Of a stretch of DNA of 64,000 nucleotides, positions 46,401 to 55,330 are shown piece by piece. A program made the translations under genes and the position numbers. Within the stretch, counting starts at the first letter, position 1; the number at the start of each line of letters is the position of its first letter. The notes under the pieces are model-generated. The model was not told the origin of the DNA and searched no databases. It saw only the letters and a program-made list of their open reading frames with translations. Source of the stretch: Homalodisca vitripennis. Taxonomy: Eukaryota; Arthropoda; Insecta; Hemiptera; Cicadellidae. The DNA is taken from assembly GCF_021130785.1 (NCBI RefSeq), contig NC_060207.1:103094001-103158000 (forward strand), read 5' to 3'.

Positions 46401-49293
46401 CCTTAGAAAGGGAGTTCTCTCAGACACTCCCCTTCATCGCAACCAACATGCAAGGCAAATCCTGTGAATCAGCACTGCACCAACTAGTCAGTAGCCTGGA
46501 TAGCCTGTCCGCCAAGGAATTGGCATTGTGCATCTTCATAGACATTGAAAGAGCTTTTGACAATGCTAAATTCACTGCGATGGTAAGTGGAGCACAGCAA
46601 CGTGGCCTCGAGCCAGCTCTGTGCCGGTGGCTTAGGGCCATGCTGTGCTCCAGACGGATCAGGGCCGATCTCAATGAAGAATCGCTTGTGATCGCACCCA
46701 CAAGGGGATGCCCTCAAGGAGGCATCCTGTCACCTCTACTGTGGAATCTAGTAGTAGATGGTCTACTTGAGGACCTTACTAACAATGGAATCTATGTCCA
46801 AGGATATGCAGACGACATAGTCCTTATGGTACAGGGAAAACATACAAATGTTGTTGCTGATATCATGAATACCAACCTTCAACATGTACACAACTGGTGT
46901 CATGGAGAGGGACTGAAAGTAAATCCCTCTAAGACAGTAGTTGTACCATTCACTAGGAAAAAGAACCTAGAGTCTCTTTCCAGGCTGAAACTCGCATCCA
47001 CACAGCTTGAGTGGTCAAAGACAGTCAAATATTTAGGACTGACTCTAGACCATAAGCTTACGTGGAATGATCATCTTAACAATATCCTGCACAAAGCAAA
47101 GTGGGCGCTCATGACGTCCAGGAGACTTGCAGGAATCTCATGGGGCATAAAACCCCATATAGCACTATGGCTTTACAAAGCTTGAAAGCTTACAAAGGCT
47201 TGGCACAATCTTTGCAACCGGAGCATTTAGGAGCAGTCCCTCGGCGACCCTCGAGGTGGCTTTAGGACTTCCGCCTCTTGATGTCTACATAAAAGCTGAA
47301 GCGCGCAAGTCAGCTTATCGGCTGATGGTTGCTGACTTGTGGAGGAATGGCACGTCTACAACGGGCCACGGCACCATCACCGAAGCTGTAAACCCGAACA
47401 CTATTCTCGAAATGGTCTCAGACATAATGAGAACGGAGTTCGTATCCAATAAGCCATTCTCTGTTGACTTCTACTCCAGAGATGAGTGGAAATCGCAAGA
47501 TAACATCCCAACAATAAGAACGAGCTTTGTCTGGTACACGGATGGCTCGCTTATTAAGGGCAGAACCGGATATGGAGTGTTTAGTCAATCCCCTAGAACT
47601 GCTCTTTGCGGCAGTTTGGGACGGAACTGCTCCATATTTCAAGCCGAAATCTATGGTATCCTGGCCTGTGCCAACCTAGGCCTCACCAGAAGGTACCAAG
47701 GAAAGAACATCTGCATAATGTCAGACAGTCAGACAGCTCTTAAAACTCTTGACTCCAACAGCATTTCATCCAAGCTTGTGTGGGAGTGCTTCAACACTCT
47801 CTGCAAGCTTGGATCACGCAACTTTGTATGTCTTGGTTGGGTATCGGGCCATACAGGCATAGGTGGCAACAAATGCGCCGACAGGCTTGCCAAAAGCGGA
47901 GCAAGCATGCCATACACTGGTCCAGAACCGAGTTGTGGTATAAGCAAGTCAGCTGCTTACCAAAGTATAAACAAATGGTCCAGGAAGACACACCGCTTGC
48001 AGTGGCAGAGTCACCAAGGACAAGCACTCGGCAAAAGACTGCTTACTGACTCTAGCTCCGGCTTCACCAGATGGCTGATGGGGCTGGGCAGGGATCAGGT
48101 TAAGCAAGTGACTGCCTTGATCACTGGACACGGCCACTTCAGGAAGCACCTAAACACTCTAGGTTTACGAAATGAGGACTCGGAGTGTAGACTCTGCAAC
48201 AAGTCTGAAGAGACTGCAAAACACATAATACTGGACTGTGAGAGACTGGGAGCAAGGAGAAGGGCTCTTTTCGGTGATAAACAACCAGGCGACGAACCAG
48301 ATGCTACTATCGGGGAAAAGCTTCTTAGCCTAATTAAGGGCACAAAGATAGGCTTACCCCTCTAACATCAAAGGGGCACACAATAAGCTCAGGTTGACGT
48401 GTGAGGATCATGTGAATCCACCCCAATACCCCAACGCAAATAAAAAAAAAAAAAATCCTAGTTGCTACACGAAGTTATTAAACAGTATTAAAGTGTTTCT
48501 TGTGTATATTTGAATTATCAATTCTTTGTGCTCCTTCAATCGTATTTCATCTTTATCATGAAGTGAATATAAGTCACCTTAATTTTAAAATAATTAATTA
48601 CTTGTATTGCTACTGGGTTTTGAGGCTCACTAACAATTTTTTATAACAAGTTGGTGTAAATTTGTCTTGAACCAAGAGCATTCAAGTAACTAACTTCTGT
48701 TTCAGTGCAAGAAGTTCTGAGATTATAATATAAATTTTCTAAATATAAAAGATGCTTTGGGGTAGATTACATGGGGTAGATGGGGTAGATACATACATGT
48801 GAAATATGAGCAAATACTAACTAATAGTTGAGCCTGTATGTGTATTTATATAAAACACATGCACAAACATATATCAACAATTTTGTAATTTTTTTACAAT
48901 GTACAAAATACATTAAAACAAATTTTGAACATCTTGCACCATTCTTTCCACAAATTATCTCTCATACACTTTGCACACGAAAAAATGTAATTAATCTCAT
49001 GAAAACATTTCATTAATTCCATGATAGTTTGTAATGACCTAAATTCAATAACATTTTTAATTTTTAATGTAGAGTACCACAAGCTTACCTCATTTTTTGT
49101 TGAAATATATTCTTCCGCTGAATGTCCTCTTCTGGGCTGTACTTTTTGTTGAACTGCTGTTTATAGTTGAGCCAAGCATTGTTCACATGGTCCATATTCT
49201 CATCCACAAACTCTTGTATGGGGTTAAAGTTATACACAAGCTGTTCCTCTACCCCATCAAGTTCTGTCTCATTCATCGATTTACATGATGTTT
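34103..49293 (-). CDS. 26-29-p: 26-29 kDa proteinase paralogue, copy B; 5' exons not in window
   Basis: Six exons join in one frame: 49293-49089, 43081-42855, 41604-41504, 39915-39784, 36945-36759 and 34281-34103 (1031 bases), ending in TAG. They cover the I29-like propeptide, [10 protein letters not shown] (nucleophile), RGCNGG, the catalytic His in [11 protein letters not shown] and the Asn in [12 protein letters not shown], so the whole catalytic apparatus is intact. Exon lengths equal those of copy A where both are seen. Introns carry a LOA-like element, a Helitron, and hAT and non-LTR relics. Exons 1-5 (signal peptide, N-terminal domain) are absent before 50696, where a gypsy LTR starts; they are probably displaced beyond the window. 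A truncated, propeptide-only gene is the alternative. Confidence 0.85.
35343..35645 (-). pseudogene. non-LTR endonuclease (EEP) fragment
   Basis: The minus strand reads [20 protein letters not shown] and [14 protein letters not shown], then [18 protein letters not shown] and GDINID are the middle motifs of the apurinic-type endonuclease of non-LTR elements. About 100 codons survive, with no RT nearby on this strand; in the last intron of copy B. Confidence 0.75.
36759..36945 (-). CDS. 26-29-p: copy B exon 10 equivalent
   Basis: Acceptor ATGCAG, donor [50 protein letters not shown] and [22 protein letters not shown] is the conserved line before the catalytic His exon. Copy A's version is left of the window. 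Confidence 0.87.
38090..38640 (-). pseudogene. hAT transposase, C-terminal dimerisation region relic
   Basis: The minus strand reads [40 protein letters not shown] and [12 protein letters not shown], then in another frame [20 protein letters not shown]. FPNiDiALr.YLtlPvsNcsAERsFS..K followed by SLALLsIes is the hAT C-terminal signature, closest in feel to ZMYM1-like members. One stop and at least one frameshift. Located in an intron of copy B. Confidence 0.75.
39145..39235. other. GC-rich palindromic patch
   Basis: GTCGCTGCCGCATTGCACC and CAGCTGATGCGGCAACGGCG form imperfect inverted arms around TCGCCGGACC in otherwise AT-rich intron DNA. It could be the end of a DNA transposon; the hAT relic lies 500 bases away. 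Confidence 0.35.
39784..39915 (-). CDS. 26-29-p: copy B exon (equivalent to A exon 9): CNGG motif
   Basis: 132 bases, phase 0; [20 protein letters not shown] and [10 protein letters not shown]. This exon differs from A at about a dozen of 44 residues, more than the propeptide exon does. Confidence 0.88.
40405..40475. repeat. (TA)n-rich microsatellite
   Basis: TA repeats with two ctt interruptions immediately 5' of the non-autonomous Helitron; TA repeats resume 3' of it (41395-41420). Confidence 0.85.
40480..41394 (+). mobile_element. non-autonomous Helitron
   Basis: Begins at TCTTGTGTTTGTGTGTATGT within a TA tract and contains ACGACTGAACCGATTTTGAT, a phrase typical of insect Helitrons. It ends GCGAAGCCGCGGTG then AATTTCTAG followed by T, that is a GC-rich terminal segment and the CTRR terminus, with insertion before T as expected. 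No ORF, about 915 bases. Copy A lacks it (empty AT-rich site near 860-890). The exact 5' base is uncertain by two. Confidence 0.72.
41504..41604 (-). CDS. 26-29-p: copy B exon (equivalent to A exon 8): catalytic cysteine
   Basis: 101 bases; [19 protein letters not shown], then [10 protein letters not shown]. Acceptor TTACAG, donor CAG/GTCTGT. Confidence 0.9.
42565..42800. repeat. dispersed repeat R1, copy in member B
   Basis: Duplicate of the copy at 2560-2880; carried along with the segmental duplication. Confidence 0.5.
42855..43081 (-). CDS. 26-29-p: copy B exon (equivalent to A exon 7)
   Basis: 227 bases; [20 protein letters not shown] and [17 protein letters not shown], ends AAAG/GTTAG. 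Differences from A cluster in the linker ([10 protein letters not shown]). Confidence 0.88.
43150..43388. other. segment present in B, absent from A
   Basis: About 240 bases (from TTCAGGCCAGGTG to TGTGCCCAATG) separate sequences that are adjacent in copy A near 3545. No family recognised. Confidence 0.45.
44489..45763 (+). CDS. non-LTR ORF1 protein
   Basis: The frame is open from 44345 to the TAG at 45761-45763; the first ATG is at 44489 ([16 protein letters not shown]), giving about 424 residues. The N-terminal half is Pro/Thr/Ser-rich and disordered, then strongly basic ([13 protein letters not shown]). The C-terminal half is a folded domain ([50 protein letters not shown]) that resembles the DUF4780 domain of retroelement ORF1 proteins. 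No CCHC knuckle is visible. Role by family: RNA binding in the ribonucleoprotein. It overlaps ORF2 by 38 bases. Confidence 0.75.
   Translation: MMKNNKNKNQNQPTLETVPKAVSNLPLPAEVAPEATSHTLSPGNTTQEVVMPTSLPSPQQSASGTQEVPMHTEAPIHGKALSEEGSTSAQEAKAFQDIEDQLLNSPSTPMSTGTLDDATEQLGYLRMKRPNLTTAQRREAIKAKLLEKGEAFDPSMWRRGKKKKRNKERQEVSTPGPTAGTKAGEGSAKRPRGTLATQPSAEGPAKKARRETQKPEAHDPEASGSTSKATYREVAAIKMAIALDGYPDAKLSEEQGEAIEDAIMEEIQPLEDGSVPSFAGTYLEKGVLIASCINEHTKHWLEEVIQRTKPLGDDISLRVGLRKDILRSTRVFFRAHPRLLKKTPEKVLEMFKKQNPNLNVNEWKILPSKPDPKGYGFVCFLDEVCYKAVKASNCRANLGLWQVSVVSSTVKDNVTSPTNQPTAQ
45726..48365 (+). pseudogene. non-LTR ORF2 (endonuclease-RT-RNase H), broken
   Basis: ATG at 45726 ([20 protein letters not shown]) starts the endonuclease ([17 protein letters not shown]). 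The frame then jumps at about 46140-46170 with loss of the rest of the endonuclease and early RT. RT motifs follow in two frames: [48 protein letters not shown] and [11 protein letters not shown] further deletion lies near 47170 (LYKA then [11 protein letters not shown]). RNase H is intact from 47256: [23 protein letters not shown] and [13 protein letters not shown]2C...HX4C finger ([18 protein letters not shown]) precedes the stop at 48363-48365. RNase H after RT, plus the GLPPLDVYI line, suggests the LOA group. Confidence 0.88.
48434..48453 (+). repeat. A tail of the non-LTR element
   Basis: A run of about 15 As after CAACGCAAAT, then the target duplication. Confidence 0.85.
49089..49293 (-). 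CDS. 26-29-p: copy B exon (equivalent to A exon 6): propeptide
   Basis: Acceptor TTTAG, donor [40 protein letters not shown] and RKNIFQQKM. Same 205-base length as in A. Confidence 0.87.
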
Positions 49294-50574
49294 CTAAACA
49301 TTACAGTTTTATTAAACAACTATTTGAATACAGAATGATATTTAAAACATAAATGAAACTGTATTGAAAAATCCTTTCTTTTAGAAAAACATTAATCACT
49401 CTTTTAGTAACACCCCAGTACAGAAAGGTGAATGTAGATGATCCTAATCTGTAGTATAAGTTTTTTTGTTATATTTGTTTGTGTAATATGTCAGCATTCT
49501 GCAAACCACATAAAAAATTACTTTTTCAAAATTTGTGTGAAACCTTCCTTTTCCAATAAATTATGCGGGGATGAATTTGTCATTTAGCAAAATCCATCAA
49601 AGCAAATTAATATTAATGATCACATTATGTACCAAAATTCTAAATTAAAATTAAATTTCAATAGATAGTGCTAATTGGTGTTGTTATCATGCATTTCCAA
49701 GATCAATTCGACCCCCATTAACTTTGCCATTGTTAAAGTGAACCTTCTCTTTACAAACCTTCACTTTGTGCAGGTCTGTGTTAGAATTGATAAATTGGGT
49801 TTGGTTCAAATCACAATTTTTTCTTTAAAATCAGTGTTTTGATTAGTGAAATACTCCAAAGCTTTAAATTGTTTACTGTCACAGAAAATACATTTAATTT
49901 CTCTTGCCTGGCCTTGATAAGAAATGTACACAGGACTAATACTAATGTCCATTAGTATGAGGAGATTAAGTTTTATTGAGACTTAATCTGCCACTTTGGA
50001 TTTTATTAAGATTTGAAATTTTATAAACTATCTATAATCCATAATCGACTAATTCAAAGTGATTTAAATTCCATTAACTTTCAAAATATTGCATGACATT
50101 CAATATACCTAATGCACCTTTAAACAAATTAAAATATCAACAATTAAATCTAGTGTTATTAAATCTGAATTTTGATCTGGAATCTGATATAGATGCAAAA
50201 TTTAAATGCCCAATTCTTCATCAATTTCGCCCTTTCAATTCACTACACCAACCCCTGTCATTTTTATTCAGAAACTCTAAAAGCCAACTTATTGAAGAAA
50301 TCTTTAACTGCAACAAAATTATTTAATTATAACATTTCATAACTGTTTGGCCAATATAAGATCCAATATTGCCAATAAATTGCCAAATTGCCTCTTAATA
50401 ATTTCAATGCAATTCCTGTAACCTTTAAAATAATGATGTTAATATAAAGAACATCATTGTGTAAAACTTACTTTTCTATCTCTATTACAAGTTGAGTTAA
50501 CATTCCTCTGAGCTGGAAAGTTAAGACCCTGGAGTTCAAATTCTTAATTGGATACAACATTTTCACACACTAAC

Positions 50575-50676
50575 CGGAACTAACTAGACAAACTAACTAC
50601 TAACTACTGTTGTTAGTAGTTAGTTTGTTATATGTATATATATTTCTTGTGTTCGTGTCTTTTTTTTCTTTTTTTT
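50575..50676. other. B-specific insert with hairpin and Helitron-like tip
   Basis: Absent from copy A (between CACACTAAC and TTATTATCTGAG). AACTAACTACTAACTAC pairs loosely with GTAGTTAGTTTGTT around TGTTGTTA. It is followed by ATATATATTTCTTGTGTTCG, nearly the 5' end of the Helitron at 40480. Confidence 0.5.
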
Positions 50677-50696
50677 ATTATCTGAGCCTAGCCTGA

Positions 50697-51540
50697 AGTA
50701 ATGTTGTCAGCCTAGTGTAATATCCTACTACTATTATTACTTTAAATAAATAGTTAAACTTAATTTGTATTCTGATGATTATAGCTAGAAATAACAAATA
50801 ACTCAGTATGATATAAATGTGAACTTTAATGATAATAAATTAATTGACATACAAGTTTGAATTTTGCAACAAGATGGAGGATACAATAATAATGGTAAAT
50901 TTTTAAATACAGTTCTTAAATTTTAGGGAAGGGTGGTCGTGCTGGCTTAATGAAATAGAAATATTGGGTATTTTATTTTATAAAAGATATTGTAATTTTG
51001 AAAAATAATTGTTGTTAAATTTTAATTATATTAAAATTGAATTATTAGCCAAATCGAATGTTCCTGGGTTTTATGTTCTTCCAATGAATCACTAGTAAAC
51101 TTAAAAGGAATTTCTCACCCAATGTCTGTCTTCTGCTTCTTTGTACTTCAGTGATAATAAGAATTTAATAAAGTAACCTTTCAAATACTGCTGAATAAAT
51201 GTAACCAGTTTCTTTATAATAATAATCTTGCTTCACTTCTTTCAGATCCCTCTCTCCTCCTCACCTTTCAAATCTGCTCTCTTCACTCTTCAACAATCAT
51301 CCCTGCACACTGTATCACTGACTTTAGTTCACTTTTATAACTTTTGAATTTTATATGTAATAAGGTGAATTTTGATTAATTTTGATATATTTAATTGTGT
51401 ATTTATTATTGTTTGTATTTAAATTTGAGACAATTTATAAATAATTATTCCTTAATTATTATTACTAATAAATTTCTAAATTAAATTAGGCCTAAGTATT
51501 GAAATGAATGTGAGATGGGCGTATGAAATGAGTCATTACA
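50697..51540 (-). repeat. 3' LTR of gypsy element
   Basis: On the minus strand it begins TGTAATGACTCATTTCATAC directly after a purine tract and ends CATTACT, an inverted match to TGTAATG except for the last base. The 844-base length is plausible. An internal TATAAAA (51339-51333) and a TCAGTG initiator-like site follow. The outer end coincides exactly with the end of A/B homology. The 5' LTR is not in the window, so identity between LTRs cannot be checked. Confidence 0.68.
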
Positions 51541-51552
51541 ATATCCCCTCAG
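51541..51552 (-). other. polypurine tract of gypsy element
   Basis: CTGAGGGGATAT on the minus strand, immediately 5' of the LTR TGTAATG; the usual primer site for plus-strand DNA synthesis. Confidence 0.6.
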
Positions 51553-52041
51553 AAATCATGTGAAATAAATGAACATGGTTTCGATACAATGACGAATGAA
51601 TAGCAAATGATACATATAGATGTGTGATACTTAAAGAGAAGGATGAACCACATTAAATGAGTGAATTAATTGATGATCATACATACTATTTAATAAATTT
51701 AATTAACAAACAAACAATAGGGAAAAAGGAGAACAAAATTAACATTAGGGTTAGGTAGTATTTAAGCTAAGCCAACGAACAAAGTTACAAGTTTCTTAGT
51801 ATACAATAAACAAACAATAGAGAAACATTAGATCAATGGCAAATATTAACTCAATGTCAAAGGACATAGTTTTTTTTTTTGAAATACACATTTAATGAAT
51901 TGTGTACCGAATAGCGGTATACTTTCCACTAACAAATTATTATCCCCTCCTGATAGGAAAATGTTTATATAGTATTGATTAAAAGTGTCTATGTCACTGG
52001 GTGTATAGTTGCACTGTTTATTTGGGGAAATAGTATTAATT
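51553..52041 (-). other. gypsy 3' untranslated region
   Basis: Between the integrase stop and the polypurine tract; a 72-codon ORF (MTRWDLCEINTISPNKQ) is present but no envelope gene. The point reused in the tandem junctions lies at about 51608-51611. Confidence 0.6.
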
Positions 52042-53140
52042 TCACACAGGTCCCAACGCGTCAACTTCAGTATCTTCTGTAGCGTTGTTGACCGAGTTTT
52101 TATATGGCTTCAAAGAGGATATATGATAAGGTCCATATACATGCTCTTGGGATAAATCAGAAATTTGGTAGGTCGATTTCCCGAGGATTTCTTGAATTAT
52201 GAATGGTCCTTCGTACACTTCAAATAATTTTGATGTTTCACCAGCTATAGCTTTAGAAAGGTGATGGGACTTTACCAATACTTGGTCATTAATTTGGAGA
52301 GAAACTGGTTTTCTCTTTTCATTTATCTTATCAGATCTCTTCTTTCTACTTTCTTCAAGTTTACGTCTTGCAATCAGTAGTTTGTGTTCGATTGGTACTT
52401 CTTCAGCTAGAGGGTTTGATACATATTTTTCCCAAAATCTGATATTTCTTGTTCCAAACTGTAGTTCGTTTGGTGTGAATCCAGTTGATTCATGGTAAAT
52501 TTCATTAAGACATTCATTTATAACAGGTACATATTTCACCCATCTCTTATGATTCTGTGAACAATATGTTCTGAGACAGCGCTTTATTTCTCTAATTGGC
52601 CGTTCTGCCAAATTAAAACTGGGGTGATACACTGGACTGTATATTAATTGTATGCCGTGGGATTCAAATTTCCTGATCCATTCGTTACTTTTAAATTGGG
52701 TTCCGTTATCTGATTGAATTCGTTTAGGAAAACCGTAATTAGGAAAGTGATCTTGAAATAATTTATGTAATATACTTCTGGTTGTTGCTCTTTGCAGTGG
52801 ATAAAGTTTAACGAATTTGGTAAATATGTCAATAACAATTAACATGTATTTTGTATTTCCTACACTAGTCGGTAAGGGACCTATGATGTCAACTGCTAAC
52901 TGGTCATTCTTCTCTCTGCATTTAACTCCTTTGGCTTGACTGTTGAGTGGATGGTTGTTGATTTTGCAGCGCTGACATTTATCACATGATGATAACAGTT
53001 GCCTGATTGTTCGATGCATATTCTTGAAAATAAAATTTTCACGCAGTAACAGGAAACATTTTTTTGCACCGCAGTGTAGATAATAGAGATGGCATTCTAG
53101 TATTAGTTAGTGGTTTAATTACTGATTCTGGGATGACTAT
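52042..53140 (-). CDS. Ty3/gypsy integrase (unit 1)
   Basis: Open from 53019 to 52042, with an N-terminal part in another frame up to about 53120. Zinc-binding HHCC: CHLYYLHCG then SSCDKCQRC. Catalytic core: LAVDIIGPLP, RIQSDNGTQF and FNLAERPIREIKR, supplying D, D and E. A C-terminal region follows (NDQVLVKSHHLSK, YGPYHISSLKPYK) and ends ALGPV. The protein inserts the cDNA copy. It is part of a single pol polyprotein with the RT to its right. The only break in this unit is the frame change before the zinc finger. Confidence 0.87.
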
Positions 53141-55320
53141 AAGCCATTTGCCCTTAAATTTTTGTAGTAAAGTGTTGTCATATAAACGATAATTAGTATA
53201 TAATTGTTGAAATTTATTTGTTTCCATAGGTGACTGTAAGATTTCTATAAGTGGTTGTAGTTTAGGGTCTTGATGTTGAAGCTGAGGTAAGTTTCGGAGT
53301 TGATCTTGTAGATGTTGGTCGGGAATTCTCTCGATGTAATGAATAGATAACTCAGTGAGGTTGTTTGCATCGCTTGACATGTGTTGTGGGGATATACGAC
53401 TGAGAGTGTCAGCAGTAATGTTGTCCGTCCCTTTGCAATGGATTATTTTAAAGTCGTACTCTTGTATAGCCAATATCCATCTTGCTAATCTATTGTTTAG
53501 CAAACGGCAGGTTTTCAAAAAGGTTAAGGTGTGGTTATCTGTAATTACTGTTAATTTAACGCCCATAACAATGTATCGACACTTCTGTAGGCAGTGGATT
53601 ATAGCCAATAATTCCTTTTCGGTTGTGGTGAAACGCTGTTCTGCTGGTTGTAATGTGCGTGATATGAACATAATTGCGGCTTTTTCGTTATTTTCTTTTA
53701 TTTGATATAGATGTCCGCCAATTGCAAATTCGGACGCATCGGTCTGTAAGTAGAATTCTTTGGATGGATCGGGGTGTGTTAGAGTGTTAGTTTTTATGAA
53801 CAGCTGTTTAATTTTGTTGAATGTTGTATCATCATCTCTAGTCCAATGAAATTTAACCTTCTTTGACGTTAGCCGTAATAGTGGCTGGACTGTTTCAGAG
53901 AATTTATGAATAAATTTATTGTAATAATTGATACATCCGAGGAATGCTTTTAATTGTGTACGACTTCTGGGAGTTGGGAAGTTTAGAATTGGTTCAATCT
54001 TACTGTTATCCATACGAAGACCTTCATTTGTTAGAGTAAAACCTAGGAATGGTACAGAATCTTTACAGAATTGAGATTTTTCAAAGTTTATTGTCATATT
54101 GGCTTCAGCTAGCTTTTTGAATATGTATTCTAGGTGTTGTAGATGTGTATTGAAATCGGGGGAAATGATACATATGTCATCAACGTAAATTGCTGTGAAA
54201 GCTTCTATCTCATCATCAAACACGTTATCAAGAGCTCTTACTAGTGCAGCTTGGGAGGTAGAAATTCCAAATGGTGTGACTTTGTACTGGTAGGTCTTGC
54301 CTCTAAATTGGAATGCGGTGTATTGACGCGAAGTTTTAGTAAGTGGGATTTGCCAATATGAAGCCGTTAAGTCTACACTGCTTATGAATTTCGCGTTTCT
54401 ACATTTACTCAGAATTTCGCTAACACTGCGGTTACATTCGAAATCTGGTTTAATTATTGCGTTTATTTTGCGGGCATCTAAACACAATCGAATTTCTCCA
54501 GACTTTTTAATTACTGGGATGATAGCATTTACGTAGGTACTTTTGCTTCTCTCGATTATGTTAAGGTTCTCCATGCGTTGAATCTCAGCTTGTACAGCGT
54601 CTTGGTATGCTTGAGGTACTGGATAGGTTAATGATTTAAAATTTTTAGGATTTTCTATATTTAATTCATGTTCATATTTAGTGCAACATCCGGGTTTGTC
54701 TGAGAAAACGTCCCTATATCGGTATAGTAGATTGATCAAACATTGTTTTTGTTCTTCATTTATGTAGTTATTAGGGCTTAGAGTTTTCATTATATCTTCC
54801 ACCGACATATTATCTTTGGATGATATATTGTGTTGTGTATCAATGTAATCATTATTCTCATTATTAATCTTGTTATCTTCCCATTGTTTCATAGTGCCAT
54901 ACTCATTAAATGTTGACATTGAGTCATTAAAATCTTCCATAAGCATAACGCCTTGTTTGAGTGGTGGTGATTTCACATAAGTGCCCTTCATTTATTGCCA
55001 TTACAAACTTCATTATAACCATTTGTATTGTTTATTTTCATATTTATTGTATTATTATTAAAGTTTAGCTCTGCTTTCCATAATTACTTAGCATATCCAT
55101 TCCTAAAATCACTGGTTTGACAAGATGCGGTACTATAAGAATTGTATGTGAGTAGTCTCGTCAGCTACTGTGACAGGTACATATATGACTCTGTTGATTC
55201 GTTTTGAAATGTTATTCCAATAGCAGTTTTAATGGTAGTATTGGCTAGGGGCAGTTCTTCAAAATGGCTTTAATGATTGTTGGTTTGTCCATAAACCAAG
55301 ACGCTGACAAACAAGTAATA
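53100..55320 (-). CDS. Ty3/gypsy protease remnant, reverse transcriptase and RNase H (unit 1)
   Basis: The open frame 54991-53039 has RT motifs IIPVIKKSGEIRLCLDARKI, TASYWQIPLTKTSRQYTAFQ, TPFGISTSQAAL and IYVDDICIIS (YVDD), then the thumb line LKAFLGCINYYNKFIHKF. RNase H follows: FYLQTDASEFAIGG, TEKELLAIIHC, VITDNHTLTFL and TDNITADTLSRIS. To the right (54992-55320) is the C-terminal part of an aspartic protease (SSITCLSES, VPVTVADETT), cut at the active-site triplet. Small errors begin at about 54950, which is why the ORF appears to start at an artificial ATG. Gag is not present. Confidence 0.87.
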
Positions 55321-55330
55321 GATGATCCGG

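Larger units (their letters stand above)
44143..48453 (+). mobile_element. non-LTR retrotransposon with RNase H, LOA-like
   Basis: Inserted in copy B with a 12-base target duplication AATCCTAGTTGC (44131-44142 and 48454-48465); copy A shows the unduplicated, diverged site near 4905-4925. Order: 5' UTR, ORF1, overlapping ORF2 (endonuclease, RT, RNase H, zinc finger), short 3' UTR and an A tail. GC content is clearly above the surroundings. The length (4.3 kb) is short because ORF2 has internal deletions. Confidence 0.92.
39560..50696. repeat. segmental duplication, member B
   Basis: Partner of 1-9275. Homology continues left beyond A's base 1 and ends sharply on the right at GCCTGA (50691-50696), one base before the gypsy LTR. 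Confidence 0.87.

Noticed and set aside
51846..52064. Envelope gene downstream of gypsy integrase
   Set aside because: Only a 72-codon ORF, with no signal peptide, transmembrane segment or known envelope motif.
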